Positions 8,408 to 17,440 of a DNA stretch of 64,000 nucleotides are shown in pieces. Each line of letters opens with the position of its first letter. The first letter of the stretch is position 1. Origin of the DNA: Mycobacterium persicum (GTDB taxonomy: Bacteria; Actinomycetota; Actinomycetes; Mycobacteriales; Mycobacteriaceae); contig NZ_MVIF01000010.1 of the NCBI RefSeq assembly GCF_002086675.1, forward strand, positions 1-64,000. The letters run 5' to 3'. The position numbers and the translations under genes are program-made. Under the pieces are notes generated by a model. It searched no databases. It saw nothing but the letters and a program-made list of their open reading frames with translations, and had not been told where the DNA came from.

Positions 8408-9079
8408 ATGACGGTGTCCCAGCGACTTTCGTCCAGCAACGGGCGCGCGGCCCAAGCGCCGGTTCAGCCGCTCCGTCGGCCTCGCGGTGAGCCGCGCCGG
8501 CTCCTGCTCGATGCCGCGCGCGAGCTGTTCGCCCGCCAGGACTACCGCAGCACCACGACGCGTGAAATCGCACAGGCGGCCGGAGTCAGCGAATACCTGC
8601 TATTCCGGCACTTCGGCTCGAAGGCCGGGCTTTTCCGGGAAGCACTGGTTCTTCCTTTCACCCGTTTCGTCGACGAATTCAGCCGGACATGGCAGTCGGT
8701 CGTCCCGGAGGAAACCGACGAAGAGGAACTGGCCCGCCATTTCGTCGAGCAGCTCTACGACATGCTCGTGGACCATCGGGGTCTGCTGCTGACGCTCGCG
8801 GCGTCGGAGGCGTTCGGCGAGGAGGAAACCGAGGACACCGGCATCGCCGACATGCGACGGGCTATTGCGGTGCTCGGTCAGATCAGCGCCGAGGGCATGC
8901 GGTTACGCGGAATCCGCTCGAGTCAGCCGGACCTGCCGGCGCACTCGACGGTGGCGATGATCGTCGGCATGGTCGCACTGCAGGCGACCTTCTTCGGGTC
9001 CGTGCCGCCCCCGCGGGAGGCGATCGTCGACGAACTCGTCCAGGCGATTCTGCATGGCTTCCTGCATCGGCGCGACTGA
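8408..9079 (+). CDS. TetR-family transcriptional regulator
   Basis: 223 aa. The helix-turn-helix spans roughly residues 27-75: LLLDAARELFARQDYRSTTT, REIAQAAGVSEYLLFRHFGSKAGLF. The C-terminal ligand domain is acidic (ETDEEELARHFVEQ) and helical. It is divergent from the P450/AveC-like operon with a palindrome in between, so it is the likely local repressor. Its 3' end is 18 bp from the convergent PPE-lipase gene. The ligand is unknown. Confidence 0.88.
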   Translation: MTVSQRLSSSNGRAAQAPVQPLRRPRGEPRRLLLDAARELFARQDYRSTTTREIAQAAGVSEYLLFRHFGSKAGLFREALVLPFTRFVDEFSRTWQSVVPEETDEEELARHFVEQLYDMLVDHRGLLLTLAASEAFGEEETEDTGIADMRRAIAVLGQISAEGMRLRGIRSSQPDLPAHSTVAMIVGMVALQATFFGSVPPPREAIVDELVQAILHGFLHRRD

Positions 9080-9097
9080 GCGGTGCTTCGCCCGCGA

Positions 9098-10744
9098 TCA
9101 GGCGGCGATACCGAGTTGCCGGTTGATCTGCGGCCAGTATTGGAAACCGTCCGGAGTAAGCAGAATCCAGTCGTGAATCTGACCGTTGGCCAGCACGAAG
9201 CTGACCGGGGCCCCTTGAGTTACGGCCGCTTGTTGCAGGACAAACACGTCCGGCGCGAGGATGTCCAGGTTGCCCGAGTAGACATACGTCTGCGGCAGTC
9301 CGCCCAGGGAGCCGTTCAGCGGACTCACCATGGGGTCGTTCACGTCAAGATTGCCGGCCCACACCCTGCCGATCTGTTGCGCGGGCCCGACAGGAAGCAA
9401 CGGATCCTGGACCAGCCCGATATTCGGATTGGTCATTCCCACGTCGAGCCACGGAGACACCAGAACCATTGACTCCGGCACGGGGTCGCCGTGGGCCACC
9501 AGGTATTGGGTAGCCGCCAGTGCGAGGTTGCCGCCCGCCGAGTCGCCGATCACGCTGACGTTGGACGGCTGGTGTTGAGCGATTTGCGTGGAGATGAAAC
9601 CGGCCATCGTGGGTACGACCGTACCGGCGGTACCACCTTCCTGCAGCAACGGGTAAATCGGGACTTGAACGGTCGCGCCGGTCTGCTGGGCCATCACCGA
9701 GTAATTGATCCAGTGCAAGAACGAGGGCGGAAAGATAAACGCGCCACCGTGAATGGCGACCACGTATTCACCGGTCGGATGAGCCGGCGTGATCTGCACG
9801 ACGCTCATCCCGTTATACGTTGTGTATTGCACCGTCTCCCCCAGCAGCAAATTCAGGAAAGGTGGCGGGGAGTTACCGAGGAACCACGACAGCGGCGGGA
9901 TGTCGCTCGCGAACAACGCCAACAGTGGGTTACCGGGCACCGCAAGTTGAGTTTCCAGGCCGGACAACGCGAGCAGGGGTTTCACCGGCCACAGCGCGGC
10001 TTCTTCAAGTCTGGTCGCCAGCGACGGGGCGCCGGTGAAGTTCCCCGAATGCGTTGCCGCGAAAGGCGGATCAGCCGGCGCCCCGAAGACGCCGGTGATG
10101 AGGGTGTCGGAAACCCGGGCGAATCCACTGGCCAGTGCCGTGGGGGTCTGCTGAATTTGCTGTTCTACCAAGGCGAAACCGTTTCCGATTGCTTTGGCGA
10201 ATTCGCCTGGCAGTCCAGGCAGATCTTGCAGCGCTTGTTCCCACGGGGCCAACTGCGCGACCGTCGTCGCGGCACTGCTGTGATATCCGCTCATCGCGGC
10301 GACGTCCTGAGCCCACATCTGCTCGTATGCAGCCTCGGCGGCCGCGATCGCCGGTGCGTTTTGACCGAACAGGTTAGAGATCACCAGCGACACCAACTGG
10401 CCACGGTTGGCGTTGATCAGTTCAGGGTGCACGATGCCGGCCAGTGCTGCTTCATAGGCGATGGCCGCCGCCCGGGCTTGAGCTGCTGACTGTTCGGCTT
10501 GAGCGGCTGCCTTTCCCAGCCAGTCCAGGTACCGGGCTGCCGCCGCCGTCATGGAGGCCGACGCGGCGCCTTGCCAGGCCTGAGCCCCCAGGTCCGAGGT
10601 GATCGAACCGAATGCGTTCGCCGCTGAGCTCAATTCACCGCCGATTCCGTCCCAGGCCGTCGCCGCCGCCAGCATCGGCTCCGATCCCGGTCCAGCAAGC
10701 AGCAGCACCGAATTGACCTCGGGCGGCCACACCGAAAAGCTCAT
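9098..10744 (-). CDS. PPE-domain triacylglycerol lipase (LipY-type fusion)
   Basis: 548 aa. Residues 1 to about 180 form a PPE domain: [12 protein letters not shown], then [14 protein letters not shown], the WQGAAS turn and a late MWAQDVAAM helix. A linker follows, then from about residue 265 an HSL-family alpha/beta hydrolase with an HGGAF oxyanion motif, nucleophile GDSAGG (Ser402) and His524 in [12 protein letters not shown]. marinum LipY is known to carry a PPE domain and M. tuberculosis LipY a PE domain, both ESX-5 substrates. This protein matches the marinum type. Its catalytic half closely resembles that of the PE-lipase at 15473-16657. Expected at the cell surface, acting on triacylglycerols. 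Confidence 0.88.
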   Translation of the reverse strand: MSFSVWPPEVNSVLLLAGPGSEPMLAAATAWDGIGGELSSAANAFGSITSDLGAQAWQGAASASMTAAAARYLDWLGKAAAQAEQSAAQARAAAIAYEAALAGIVHPELINANRGQLVSLVISNLFGQNAPAIAAAEAAYEQMWAQDVAAMSGYHSSAATTVAQLAPWEQALQDLPGLPGEFAKAIGNGFALVEQQIQQTPTALASGFARVSDTLITGVFGAPADPPFAATHSGNFTGAPSLATRLEEAALWPVKPLLALSGLETQLAVPGNPLLALFASDIPPLSWFLGNSPPPFLNLLLGETVQYTTYNGMSVVQITPAHPTGEYVVAIHGGAFIFPPSFLHWINYSVMAQQTGATVQVPIYPLLQEGGTAGTVVPTMAGFISTQIAQHQPSNVSVIGDSAGGNLALAATQYLVAHGDPVPESMVLVSPWLDVGMTNPNIGLVQDPLLPVGPAQQIGRVWAGNLDVNDPMVSPLNGSLGGLPQTYVYSGNLDILAPDVFVLQQAAVTQGAPVSFVLANGQIHDWILLTPDGFQYWPQINRQLGIAA

Positions 10745-10919
10745 TACCCTGCCCCCTCGATTCCCCCTCGATCAGGCTTATTCCAGGAACGTACCCCGTC
10801 CATGCCTTGGCGGAAGAGTTTTCGGCGGCAGTCGCGGTGGCATTCGCCGAAATCCGCAACAGAGCGTGCCGAGCACCAACGCCGCGGGTGCCGTCGAAGC
10901 TCGCCTTCGGCAATCGCGG

Positions 10920-11618
10920 TCAGACGGCCTTGGTGGAGCCGACGTAGGACAGCACCACGTCGGACTCATCGGTGATGCGGGTCATGGTCGCGTAGGAACG
11001 GATGAACGACTGGCCAACGCACCCGTCGATCTTGATGTGGAAGTCGCTGATCATGATCCACGGATTTGGCCCCTTGAAGTCTTTGCGGACCACCGGCACG
11101 ATGACGACGAATCCGGGCTTGAGGCCCACGCTGACCACGTTGTTATACTGCCCGCTGGCCAGCGGAATGACGATAGGCGGCTGGCCGGGACCCAGCGGCA
11201 GTTCGGCGGCGAGCGAGGGAGAGATTCCGCTGCCATTTGCGATGACGAAGCCATTGGAGGTGCTCTGGTCGACCCCGCACCCGATCTCGTAGCCGACCTC
11301 CAGGACGCCTCGGGGGTCTTCCGGCCCGGTGAGCGAAGCGCCAAAGATTCCGCTGGAGAGGTATTCGCGGGACGACAGCGCGGTGGTCAGCGGCGCCACC
11401 GGAACGTGTTTCTCGTCCTTCGCGCCGAGGGCCAGGACCCAGCCGTCAGGGGTGTTCACCCTAGCCGGTGTGCCTGGAGGCACCGACCCGTCGGACGGTG
11501 GCACCGCACCGGGAGGGGGTTCGGCGTCGGGTTGGGCACCTGCCGACGGCGCGGTCATCGGTACGACGAGGCACACGGCCAGAACCGCAGCACGGCGAAC
11601 TACCGCGGAAATCGGCAT
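10920..11618 (-). CDS. MspA-family porin
   Basis: About 232 aa with a signal peptide (hydrophobic stretch ending PSAGAQPDA) followed by a proline-rich segment. The mature part carries MspA motifs: a GWVLALGAKDE strand, LSSREYLSSGIF, EVGYEIGCGVD, and a C-terminal FHIKIDGCVGQSFIRSYA strand with a second cysteine. MspA proteins form octameric outer-membrane pores for hydrophilic solutes. ATG 11618 was preferred because it starts the signal peptide compactly; an in-frame start at 11639 adds seven residues. It is longer than MspA itself because of the Pro-rich N-terminal segment. Confidence 0.8.
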   Translation of the reverse strand: MPISAVVRRAAVLAVCLVVPMTAPSAGAQPDAEPPPGAVPPSDGSVPPGTPARVNTPDGWVLALGAKDEKHVPVAPLTTALSSREYLSSGIFGASLTGPEDPRGVLEVGYEIGCGVDQSTSNGFVIANGSGISPSLAAELPLGPGQPPIVIPLASGQYNNVVSVGLKPGFVVIVPVVRKDFKGPNPWIMISDFHIKIDGCVGQSFIRSYATMTRITDESDVVLSYVGSTKAV

Positions 11619-11853
11619 CACAGCCGATACGCTAAGCACCGCCCCATTCCGTTATGGCGTTGCTGGTTAACGAAATCAGAGTTGTTGCGCGTTTGTAGCT
11701 GGTTTGCGATTCAGAAGAGGCAGTCTGGCGAGACCCGCGTCACTCAGCGCTGGTCGCCGAGCGGTTCCTGTTTGCCGGAACGCTCACAGGTGCTTGGCGA
11801 GTAAACTTCACGTATAGCCAGGGATTCGTGGCAGACGGCAGAGAGGGCGACCG

Positions 11854-12129
11854 ATGACGCTGCAAAGGTTCGCTCGAACGGCGCTGGCAATCCTGATAGC
11901 CAGCATCGGAATATGGATGACGGCTCTGTCCGGCGGCAGCGGCATCGCTTACGCAGACCCAGATGACGATGACGCGCTTCCGATCATCGATGATCTGCTC
12001 TTCACCCCGATATTCTCGCAGGATCCGCGCTTGCTACATCCGAGCAGAACAGGCCTCGAACAAGACTGGGGCCGGATCGGAATGGTCTGTCAGAACCGAA
12101 CTGTCAAGTGCCAAAAGAACGGATTTTAG
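11854..12129 (+). CDS. Small secreted acidic protein
   Basis: 91 aa with a signal peptide (FARTALAILIASIGIWM, ending GIAYADP). The mature chain starts with an acidic run (DPDDDD) and has two cysteines near the C-terminus (VCQNRTVKCQKNGF), likely one disulfide. A GAGAGG sequence precedes the ATG. No family was recognised. It is followed immediately by a decayed acyl-CoA dehydrogenase. Confidence 0.6.
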   Translation: MTLQRFARTALAILIASIGIWMTALSGGSGIAYADPDDDDALPIIDDLLFTPIFSQDPRLLHPSRTGLEQDWGRIGMVCQNRTVKCQKNGF

Positions 12130-12137
12130 CCCGAGTT

Positions 12138-12536
12138 TGAGACGCCGTGGCGGCGATGGCGCTGCGTTATTGCCGTGAACGTGAGCGATATTGGCGGCCC
12201 ATCGGTCAGTTCTAGGCCGTGCAAGCCCATTCGGTCACCATCGACCTGGAAGGTGGAGCCGGCCGGTCTCGGCCCCGCGACCTCGAAATCGCTTGCGCCA
12301 AAATGCTTGCCGACCGGGCGGCACGACTGGTGACGGCGGTAACCCATCAGCCGCATGGAGCGATCGGTATGACGAAGGAGTATCCGTTGCACCACGTGAC
12401 CCGTCGACTCTGGGCCTGGCACGACAAAGGTAAAGGGCATCATCGCTGCCCGAACCGGCTCGGCGCAGCGCTGGTCGCTCGCCGTCCCGACGCCCGCTAC
12501 CCGGCCATCCAGTGCGGGTCCGAGGTGCTGGCGTGA
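12138..12536 (+). pseudogene. 3' remnant of an acyl-CoA dehydrogenase with in-frame TAG
   Basis: One frame reads RYCRERERYW-RPIGQF, then a TAG at 12213-12215, then AVQAHSVTI. That reproduces the family motif RPIGxFQAVQ with the Gln codon CAG mutated to TAG. Past it come THQPHGAIGMTKEYPLHH and TRRLWAWHD, the C-terminal hallmark of acyl-CoA dehydrogenases, then LGAALVARRPDARYPAI. The N-terminal two thirds are missing. The frame ends at 12536 overlapping the hydrolase start as GTGA, so it was once the first gene of that operon. The 105-aa piece after GTG 12219 may still be translated but cannot be a full enzyme. Confidence 0.75.
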
Positions 12537-13297
12537 AGCGCCTGCAGCGACCGGACGGGGTCACGCTGGTCTTCCGGGTGCACAATCCCCAGGCGCCGGG
12601 TGTGCCGCTGTTGCTCACGCACGGTTTCGGCGCCACCGGGGGCATGTGGGACCCCAACATTGATGCCTTGAGCGTCGACCGGCCGGTGATCGTCTGGGAC
12701 CAGCGCGGCCACGGCGGCAGCGACGCGCCCGAGGACATGGACCGCTACAGCGAGCAGATCAGCGTCGCCGACATGGCGGCCGTTCTTGATGCCGCGGGCG
12801 CCGATCGGGCCGTGCTCGGCGGAATGTCCTTGGGCGGCTACCTATCCCTGGCCTTCCACCTCGCCCATCCGCAGCGGGTGGCGGCGCTGGTACTGGTCGA
12901 CACGGGGCCGGGCTACCGCAACGACGCGGCCCGCGACAAGTGGAACGCATGGGTGGAACGGCGCGCCCAACGACTCGAACGAGGCGAAGCGCTCACCGAC
13001 ATGTCACCGGAACTCGCGCAGGCCGTGCACCAGCACCCCGAGGGGCTGCCCCGGGCCGCCCGCGGTGTCATGGCCCAGAAGGACGCTCGGGTGATCACGT
13101 CGCTCGACAGTGTCACGGTGCCCACGCTCGTCGTCGTCGGCGCCCAGGACACCGACTTCCTGGCCAGCGCCGACTACTTGGCCCGCAAAATCCCCGGGGC
13201 CCGCAAGGTTGTCGTCGACAACGCCGGGCACGCGGCAAACATGGACCAGCCCGGGGCGTTCAACGCCGCGGTGCGCGAATTCCTGGATCGGCTGTGA
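12533..13297 (+). CDS. Alpha/beta hydrolase
   Basis: 254 aa from GTG 12533. Motifs: HGFGATGGMWDP (oxyanion region), VIVWDQRGHGGSDAP, nucleophile elbow GGMSLGGYLS, acid in VVVGAQDTDFLA and catalytic His in NAGHAANMDQP. This is a typical soluble esterase or epoxide-hydrolase-like protein. It lies between two decayed beta-oxidation genes, overlapping the stop of the first by four bases. It probably served the same degradative pathway, perhaps as a thioesterase; it looks intact itself. Confidence 0.85.
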   Translation: MKRLQRPDGVTLVFRVHNPQAPGVPLLLTHGFGATGGMWDPNIDALSVDRPVIVWDQRGHGGSDAPEDMDRYSEQISVADMAAVLDAAGADRAVLGGMSLGGYLSLAFHLAHPQRVAALVLVDTGPGYRNDAARDKWNAWVERRAQRLERGEALTDMSPELAQAVHQHPEGLPRAARGVMAQKDARVITSLDSVTVPTLVVVGAQDTDFLASADYLARKIPGARKVVVDNAGHAANMDQPGAFNAAVREFLDRL

Positions 13298-13298
13298 A

Positions 13299-13553
13299 CA
13301 TCCCGGAGTCACCGTCGAACGCGGCGGACACGTGGCTGTCGTGGAGATCCATCGACCTCCGAACAACTATTTCGACGCCGCCTTGATCGAGCGCATCGCC
13401 GACGCGTATGAGCGGCTGGACGACGACGCCCAATGCCGGGCGATCGTGTTGTGCGCAGGGAAAACACGTCTGCGCCGACGCCGACTTCTCCCGGCCCGCC
13501 GGGGGCGTGCCGACGCGGGCTGGCACCTCATCAGCGAGATTCGCTAGCCGGCC
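13299..13553 (+). pseudogene. Truncated, frameshifted enoyl-CoA hydratase
   Basis: From about 13308 one frame encodes the family N-terminus TVERGGHVAVVEIHRPPNNY and DDDAQCRAIVLCAG. Near 13458 the homology switches frame to GKHVCADADFSRP, the oxyanion-hole motif GKHFCAGADFSR with changes. It then ends after about 30 further residues, so two thirds of the enzyme is absent. No good start codon is in frame. It sits directly after the hydrolase, in the former operon, and 25 bp before the kinase start. Confidence 0.75.
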
Positions 13554-13577
13554 GTGGCGGTTTGTAGGCTTTCGGGC

Positions 13578-15368
13578 ATGCCGTTCGACAACGGTGAGGT
13601 ATTCGCTGGCTACGTGATCGAGCGCCTGCTCGGCACCGGCGGGATGGGTGAGGTTTACCTCGCCCAGCATCCCCGGCTGCCGCGTCACGACGCGCTGAAG
13701 GTCTTGTCGTTGGCCGCGACAGCCGACGAGGAGTTTCAGGCGAGATTCAAACGCGAAGCCGAGTTGGCGGCGACGCTGTGGCACCCCCATATCGTCGGCG
13801 TTCTCGATCGCGGTGAGTTCAACGGCCGGCTCTGGATCTCGATGGAGTACGTCGACGGCACCGACGCGGGTCGGTTGGTCCGGGAGCGCTACCCGAACGG
13901 AATGCCAGAGCAAGACGTCGCGGAAATCGTGACTGCGGTGGCCGATGCGCTCGACTTCGGTCATGATCGCCGTCTGCTCCATCGTGACGTCAAGCCCGAG
14001 AACATCCTCGTGACCGCGCCCGATGGCCACCGGCGCAGGGTGCTGCTCACCGATTTCGGCATCGCCCGCAGAATCGACGACGTCAGCAACCTCACCGACG
14101 TCAACGTCGCCATCGGAACCATCAGTTACGTGGCCCCCGAGCAGCTGCTGGGCAAGCCACTTGACGGCCGGGCAGATCAATATGCGCTGGCTGCGACGAC
14201 GTTTTACCTGTTAACCGGTGCCCCGCCGTTTCACGACTCGAATCGCGCCGTCGTCGTCAGCAACCATCTCAATACACCGCCACCGCGGATATCGGCGCGC
14301 CGGCCCGAACTCGCGCACCTCGACGCCGTCCTGGCAAGGGCGCTGGCCAAAGACCCCAACCAGCGATACCCGACTTGCACCGAGTTCGCCCTGGCTCTCA
14401 CACAGCGGGGCGCCCCGGCGCGCTTGCAAACGTCGGGGCCGGGCCCCGCCGAGGACCTCGCTTCGGGCGGACGTCCGGCCACGCAGCGTCTCGAGCGTCT
14501 GGTTGTTCACGGAACGGCGCGCGCCGTAGCGCAAAGCGCGGTCGGAGCCCAATCGCAGGTCGGGATCTTGTCGTTCCAGGTAGTCCCCTATGAGCCGCTC
14601 GGCGACCGGCGCGCTCCGCTTCCCGTCGAGATCCAAACCGACCTCGTCGCGGGTCAGCTCGCGGACGGGGACGAGGTCGAGATCACCGGCCTGTGGGACG
14701 GCGAAACCCTCGACGCTGACAAGATCGTCAACTTGTCAGCCGGAGCTCGTCCGAGGCGACGCCGGTCGGAGGTCGGTGCCACACCGCCGCGAGACAAGGC
14801 GCCGAAAGGCAGAAAACTCCGGCTCGCCGCGCTCGTCGCCGTCGTCGGTGTCATCGTGTTGACCGCGGCGGCGGTTCTGTACTTCACGCACGGTTTCGGC
14901 ACCCGGACCCGCCCTGGACCAATCGTCAAGCCGGTGAGTGCAACGGTTTTTTCACCCGACGGCGCCCCCGACAACCCGCAGCAGGCCAACTTGGCGATCG
15001 ACGGCAACCCGAACACGGCGTGGTCCACCGTTACCTATCGGGACGCGGTCCCGTTCCCGAAATTCATCGAGGGAATGGGGCTGTTGCTGCACCTGGCCCA
15101 GCCGACCGCGCTGAGCGCCGTGACGATCGACGTGTCCAGCACGGGAACCCAGGTGCAGATCCGTTCGTCGCCCAGCCAAACCCCGACCACATTGGCCGAC
15201 ACCACCGCGCTGACCCCGAACACGCCACTGCAGCCGGGGCACAACCGCATCACGGTGGATAACCGGACGAAGACCTCCAATGTGCTGGTGTGGATCTCCA
15301 CCTTGGGCACCACCAATGGCCAGAGCCGGACGGAAATCTCCGAGATCACCCTGCAGGCGGCCGGGTAG
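13578..15368 (+). CDS. Transmembrane Ser/Thr protein kinase with MviN-like ectodomain
   Basis: 596 aa. The kinase domain (about 11-275) keeps the glycine loop LGTGGMGEVY, Lys41, HRDVKPEN with Asp137, DFG with Asp159 and VAPE, so it should be active. A linker carries a small domain (ILSFQVVPYE ... VEITGLWDGETL). One membrane helix lies at about 414-437. The extracellular end (SPDGAPDNPQQANLAIDGNP ... TEISEITL) resembles the discoidin-like domain at the C-terminus of mycobacterial MviN (Rv3910, MurJ fused to a pseudokinase). The arrangement kinase-helix-ectodomain matches the back half of MviN but with catalytic residues retained. Likely senses wall or envelope state. ATG 13578 was chosen over 13554 because the kinase fold starts at once. 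Confidence 0.85.
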   Translation: MPFDNGEVFAGYVIERLLGTGGMGEVYLAQHPRLPRHDALKVLSLAATADEEFQARFKREAELAATLWHPHIVGVLDRGEFNGRLWISMEYVDGTDAGRLVRERYPNGMPEQDVAEIVTAVADALDFGHDRRLLHRDVKPENILVTAPDGHRRRVLLTDFGIARRIDDVSNLTDVNVAIGTISYVAPEQLLGKPLDGRADQYALAATTFYLLTGAPPFHDSNRAVVVSNHLNTPPPRISARRPELAHLDAVLARALAKDPNQRYPTCTEFALALTQRGAPARLQTSGPGPAEDLASGGRPATQRLERLVVHGTARAVAQSAVGAQSQVGILSFQVVPYEPLGDRRAPLPVEIQTDLVAGQLADGDEVEITGLWDGETLDADKIVNLSAGARPRRRRSEVGATPPRDKAPKGRKLRLAALVAVVGVIVLTAAAVLYFTHGFGTRTRPGPIVKPVSATVFSPDGAPDNPQQANLAIDGNPNTAWSTVTYRDAVPFPKFIEGMGLLLHLAQPTALSAVTIDVSSTGTQVQIRSSPSQTPTTLADTTALTPNTPLQPGHNRITVDNRTKTSNVLVWISTLGTTNGQSRTEISEITLQAAG

Positions 15369-15472
15369 GCGCAACTGCTGGTCGCGGACGGCCAGGCAGG
15401 CATGTTTCTGGGTTCGGTCGGGGCGGCAGTGAACAGGGCCAAGATCCCCGTGATCGTGGCGCCACCCTGCGA

Positions 15473-16657
15473 TCAGGCGACGATACCGAGTTGTTGGTTG
15501 ATCTGCGGCCAGTACGGCAACCCGCCGGGAGTCAGCAGAACCCAGTCGTGAATTCCGCAGGGTTCCACAACGAAGCTCATCGGGGCCCCTTGGGCTAATG
15601 CTGCTTGCTGGAGGACGGCCGCTTGTTGTGCAAGTGGATCCAGCGAGCCGGAGTAGACATACGTCGGCGGAAGACCGTCAAGTGACCCATTCAGCGGGCT
15701 GACCAGATAGTTGTTCGCGGGAAGATTGCCTGCCCACACCGCGCCGAGTCCCCCAGTCCCCACATCCAGCCACGGAGACAGCAACACCATCGACGACGGT
15801 ACCGGTTCGGATTGGCTGACCAAGTATTGGACGGCCCCCAGTGCGAGGTTGCCGCCCGCGGAGTCGCCGACCACGCTGACATTCTGGGCTCCGTATTGCG
15901 CGATCTGCGATGAGATGAAGCCGGCTGTTTGCGGTACGACCGTGGCGGCGGTACCACCTTGCTGGAGCAACGGGTAAATCGGCACTTCGAAGGTCGCGCC
16001 GGTCTGGTAGGCCGTCACCGAGTAATTGATCCAGTGGAACAACGAGGCCGGGAGAATGTACGCGCCACCGTGCAGGGCAACCACGTGTTCGCCCGTTGGA
16101 GCGGCCGGCGTGATCTGCACGACGCTCATCCCCTGATACGTGGTGTACTGCACCGTTTGCCCCAGCAGCAAATTCAACAATGGTGGCGGGGAGTTGCCCA
16201 AGACCCACGACAGCGGCGGGATGTCGCTGGCAAGCAGCATCAGGAGTGGGTTACCTGGCACTGAAGTCAGGGATGCGAGCCCGGAGCTGAATCCGGCGGC
16301 AATCGTCGTGGGGATCTGCTGGATTTCCAGCTGAACGCCAAGCACCGCCTGCTCAAAAGTCGCCAGAGGCGCAGCGCCGGCCGCTTCGGCGGTGGCATAC
16401 GCCCCGGCAGCGCCGCTCAATGCCTGCACGAACCGCTCATGGAAAGCCGCCGCGTGTGCGCTGACAGCTAGATAGTCCCGGCCGTGGGCCGAAAAGAAGG
16501 CCGCGATCGCCTCCGACACCTCATCCTCGGCCGCGGCCAGTACCTCAGTGGTGGCCGCGGCCATCCCCTGGTTTGCGGTTGCGACCACCGAACCAATCGA
16601 CGCCACCTCTGTGGCCGCGCCGGACATTAGCTCGGGAGACGCAAGAACATACGACAC
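15473..16657 (-). CDS. lipY: PE-domain triacylglycerol lipase (LipY orthologue by position)
   Basis: 394 aa from GTG 16657, which gives the PE start MSYVLASPELMSGAA; a longer frame to 16681 only adds junk. Residues 1-95 form the PE domain, then a short linker, then the HSL-type hydrolase with HGGAY, GDSAGG (Ser266) and IHDWVLLTPGG. M. tuberculosis LipY (Rv3097c) hydrolyses stored triacylglycerol, is exported by ESX-5 and loses its PE domain on export. This gene has the same neighbour, the tmRNA gene. It is a close paralogue of the PPE-lipase about 6 kb away, with very similar sequence from LTSVPGNPLL onward, including the 3' end. Confidence 0.88.
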   Translation of the reverse strand: MSYVLASPELMSGAATEVASIGSVVATANQGMAAATTEVLAAAEDEVSEAIAAFFSAHGRDYLAVSAHAAAFHERFVQALSGAAGAYATAEAAGAAPLATFEQAVLGVQLEIQQIPTTIAAGFSSGLASLTSVPGNPLLMLLASDIPPLSWVLGNSPPPLLNLLLGQTVQYTTYQGMSVVQITPAAPTGEHVVALHGGAYILPASLFHWINYSVTAYQTGATFEVPIYPLLQQGGTAATVVPQTAGFISSQIAQYGAQNVSVVGDSAGGNLALGAVQYLVSQSEPVPSSMVLLSPWLDVGTGGLGAVWAGNLPANNYLVSPLNGSLDGLPPTYVYSGSLDPLAQQAAVLQQAALAQGAPMSFVVEPCGIHDWVLLTPGGLPYWPQINQQLGIVA

Positions 16658-17035
16658 TGTGCCGCTCCACCCTTCGGGCAACCCGTCGAGTTGCCCAGCC
16701 GATACCGATCATCGAGTAGCCGGAGCTTATGCCGAGGACGGGTAATCACGTCGCGGTTTGCCGGAACCGGCGTCCAGGTGGACTCAGGTAAGCAAGACGA
16801 GACGACGAACGCGGCCGTCGGGCTGCCGATTGCGTGTTGAACAAGATGAACAGATCGTCAAGGCCGCATTGCGCAACGGCGAGCGCAGAGCGACGTCATC
16901 CGGCGGGCACCACGGCTGCTCGAACGGAAAGTGGTCGACCAGGTCCGAACGATCGATGTCGTTCTATGTGCACGGCGATGAACACGCCGTAGCGCGATAC
17001 CTCGGTCTGTGATGGCTGTCGTTGCCTGCAAATGA
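16658..17035. other. Intergenic region upstream of lipY and downstream of tmRNA
   Basis: About 380 bases between the lipY start and the tmRNA 3' end. Short frames occur (for example 16758-17012 plus) but have no recognisable domain, no ribosome site and an atypical Arg/Ser-rich composition. It must hold the lipY promoter. I see no other feature. Confidence 0.5.
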
Positions 17036-17049
17036 GCCGGCGAACCGGC
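17036..17049 (-). terminator. Possible tmRNA terminator hairpin
   Basis: On the minus strand GCCGG-TTCG-CCGGC forms a 5-bp stem with a stable UUCG-type tetraloop, starting 9 bases past the tmRNA 3' CCA. The following CTCATTTG is only weakly T-rich, so it may act as a processing or L-shaped mycobacterial terminator. Confidence 0.5.
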
Positions 17050-17057
17050 CCGTCAAG

Positions 17058-17425
17058 TGGTGGAGCTGCCGGGAATCGAACCCGGGTCCTACGGCATTCC
17101 CTCAAGGCTTCTCCGTGCGCAGTTCGCTATGCCTCTGCTCGGATCTCCTGGTCACGCGAACTAGCCAGGATGACGATCCCAGTCGCTGTTGGTGTCCCGA
17201 CGAGTCCCGCGACCGAACTCATCGGTTGATCCCTCTAGCTGATGCCAGGGTCCGGGTCGAGGGCGGTCCCGGTCTGACAGACTAGCCGTCGCTTAGGCAG
17301 CGAGAGCGTAGTCGCGCTGATGTGAATCGGCGCTTATTTGGTTGCAACGACGCTTACGGTGGTCTCTTGCCTGCACCGGCACGCTTCCCTTGATTCGATG
17401 CGCGAAGTCGAAACCGTTCAGCCCC
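17058..17425 (-). ncRNA. ssrA: Transfer-messenger RNA (tmRNA)
   Basis: The 5' end GGGGCTGAACGGTTTCGACT (minus strand, from 17425) and the 3' end GGCAGCTCCACCA (to 17058) form the 7-bp acceptor stem and CCA tail. The T-arm GGGTTCGA is at about 17082-17089. The tag frame runs GCC 17331 to TAA 17293 and reads ADSHQRDYALAA-stop, the mycobacterial tag with the LAA degron. It rescues stalled ribosomes with SmpB, encoded about 3.3 kb upstream on the same strand. Confidence 0.97.
17293..17331 (-). other. tmRNA tag-peptide reading frame
   Basis: Resume codon GCC, then codons for ADSHQRDYALAA and TAA. The last three residues LAA are the Clp protease recognition signal. Confidence 0.95.
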
Positions 17426-17440
17426 ATGTCTTCGAGCACC

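Noticed and set aside
12126..12443. 105-aa minus-strand frame
   Set aside because: Lies antisense to a clearly recognisable acyl-CoA dehydrogenase remnant and has no motif of its own.
16758..17012. 84-aa plus-strand frame in the lipY-tmRNA gap
   Set aside because: No ribosome site, no domain, unusual composition; treated as intergenic.
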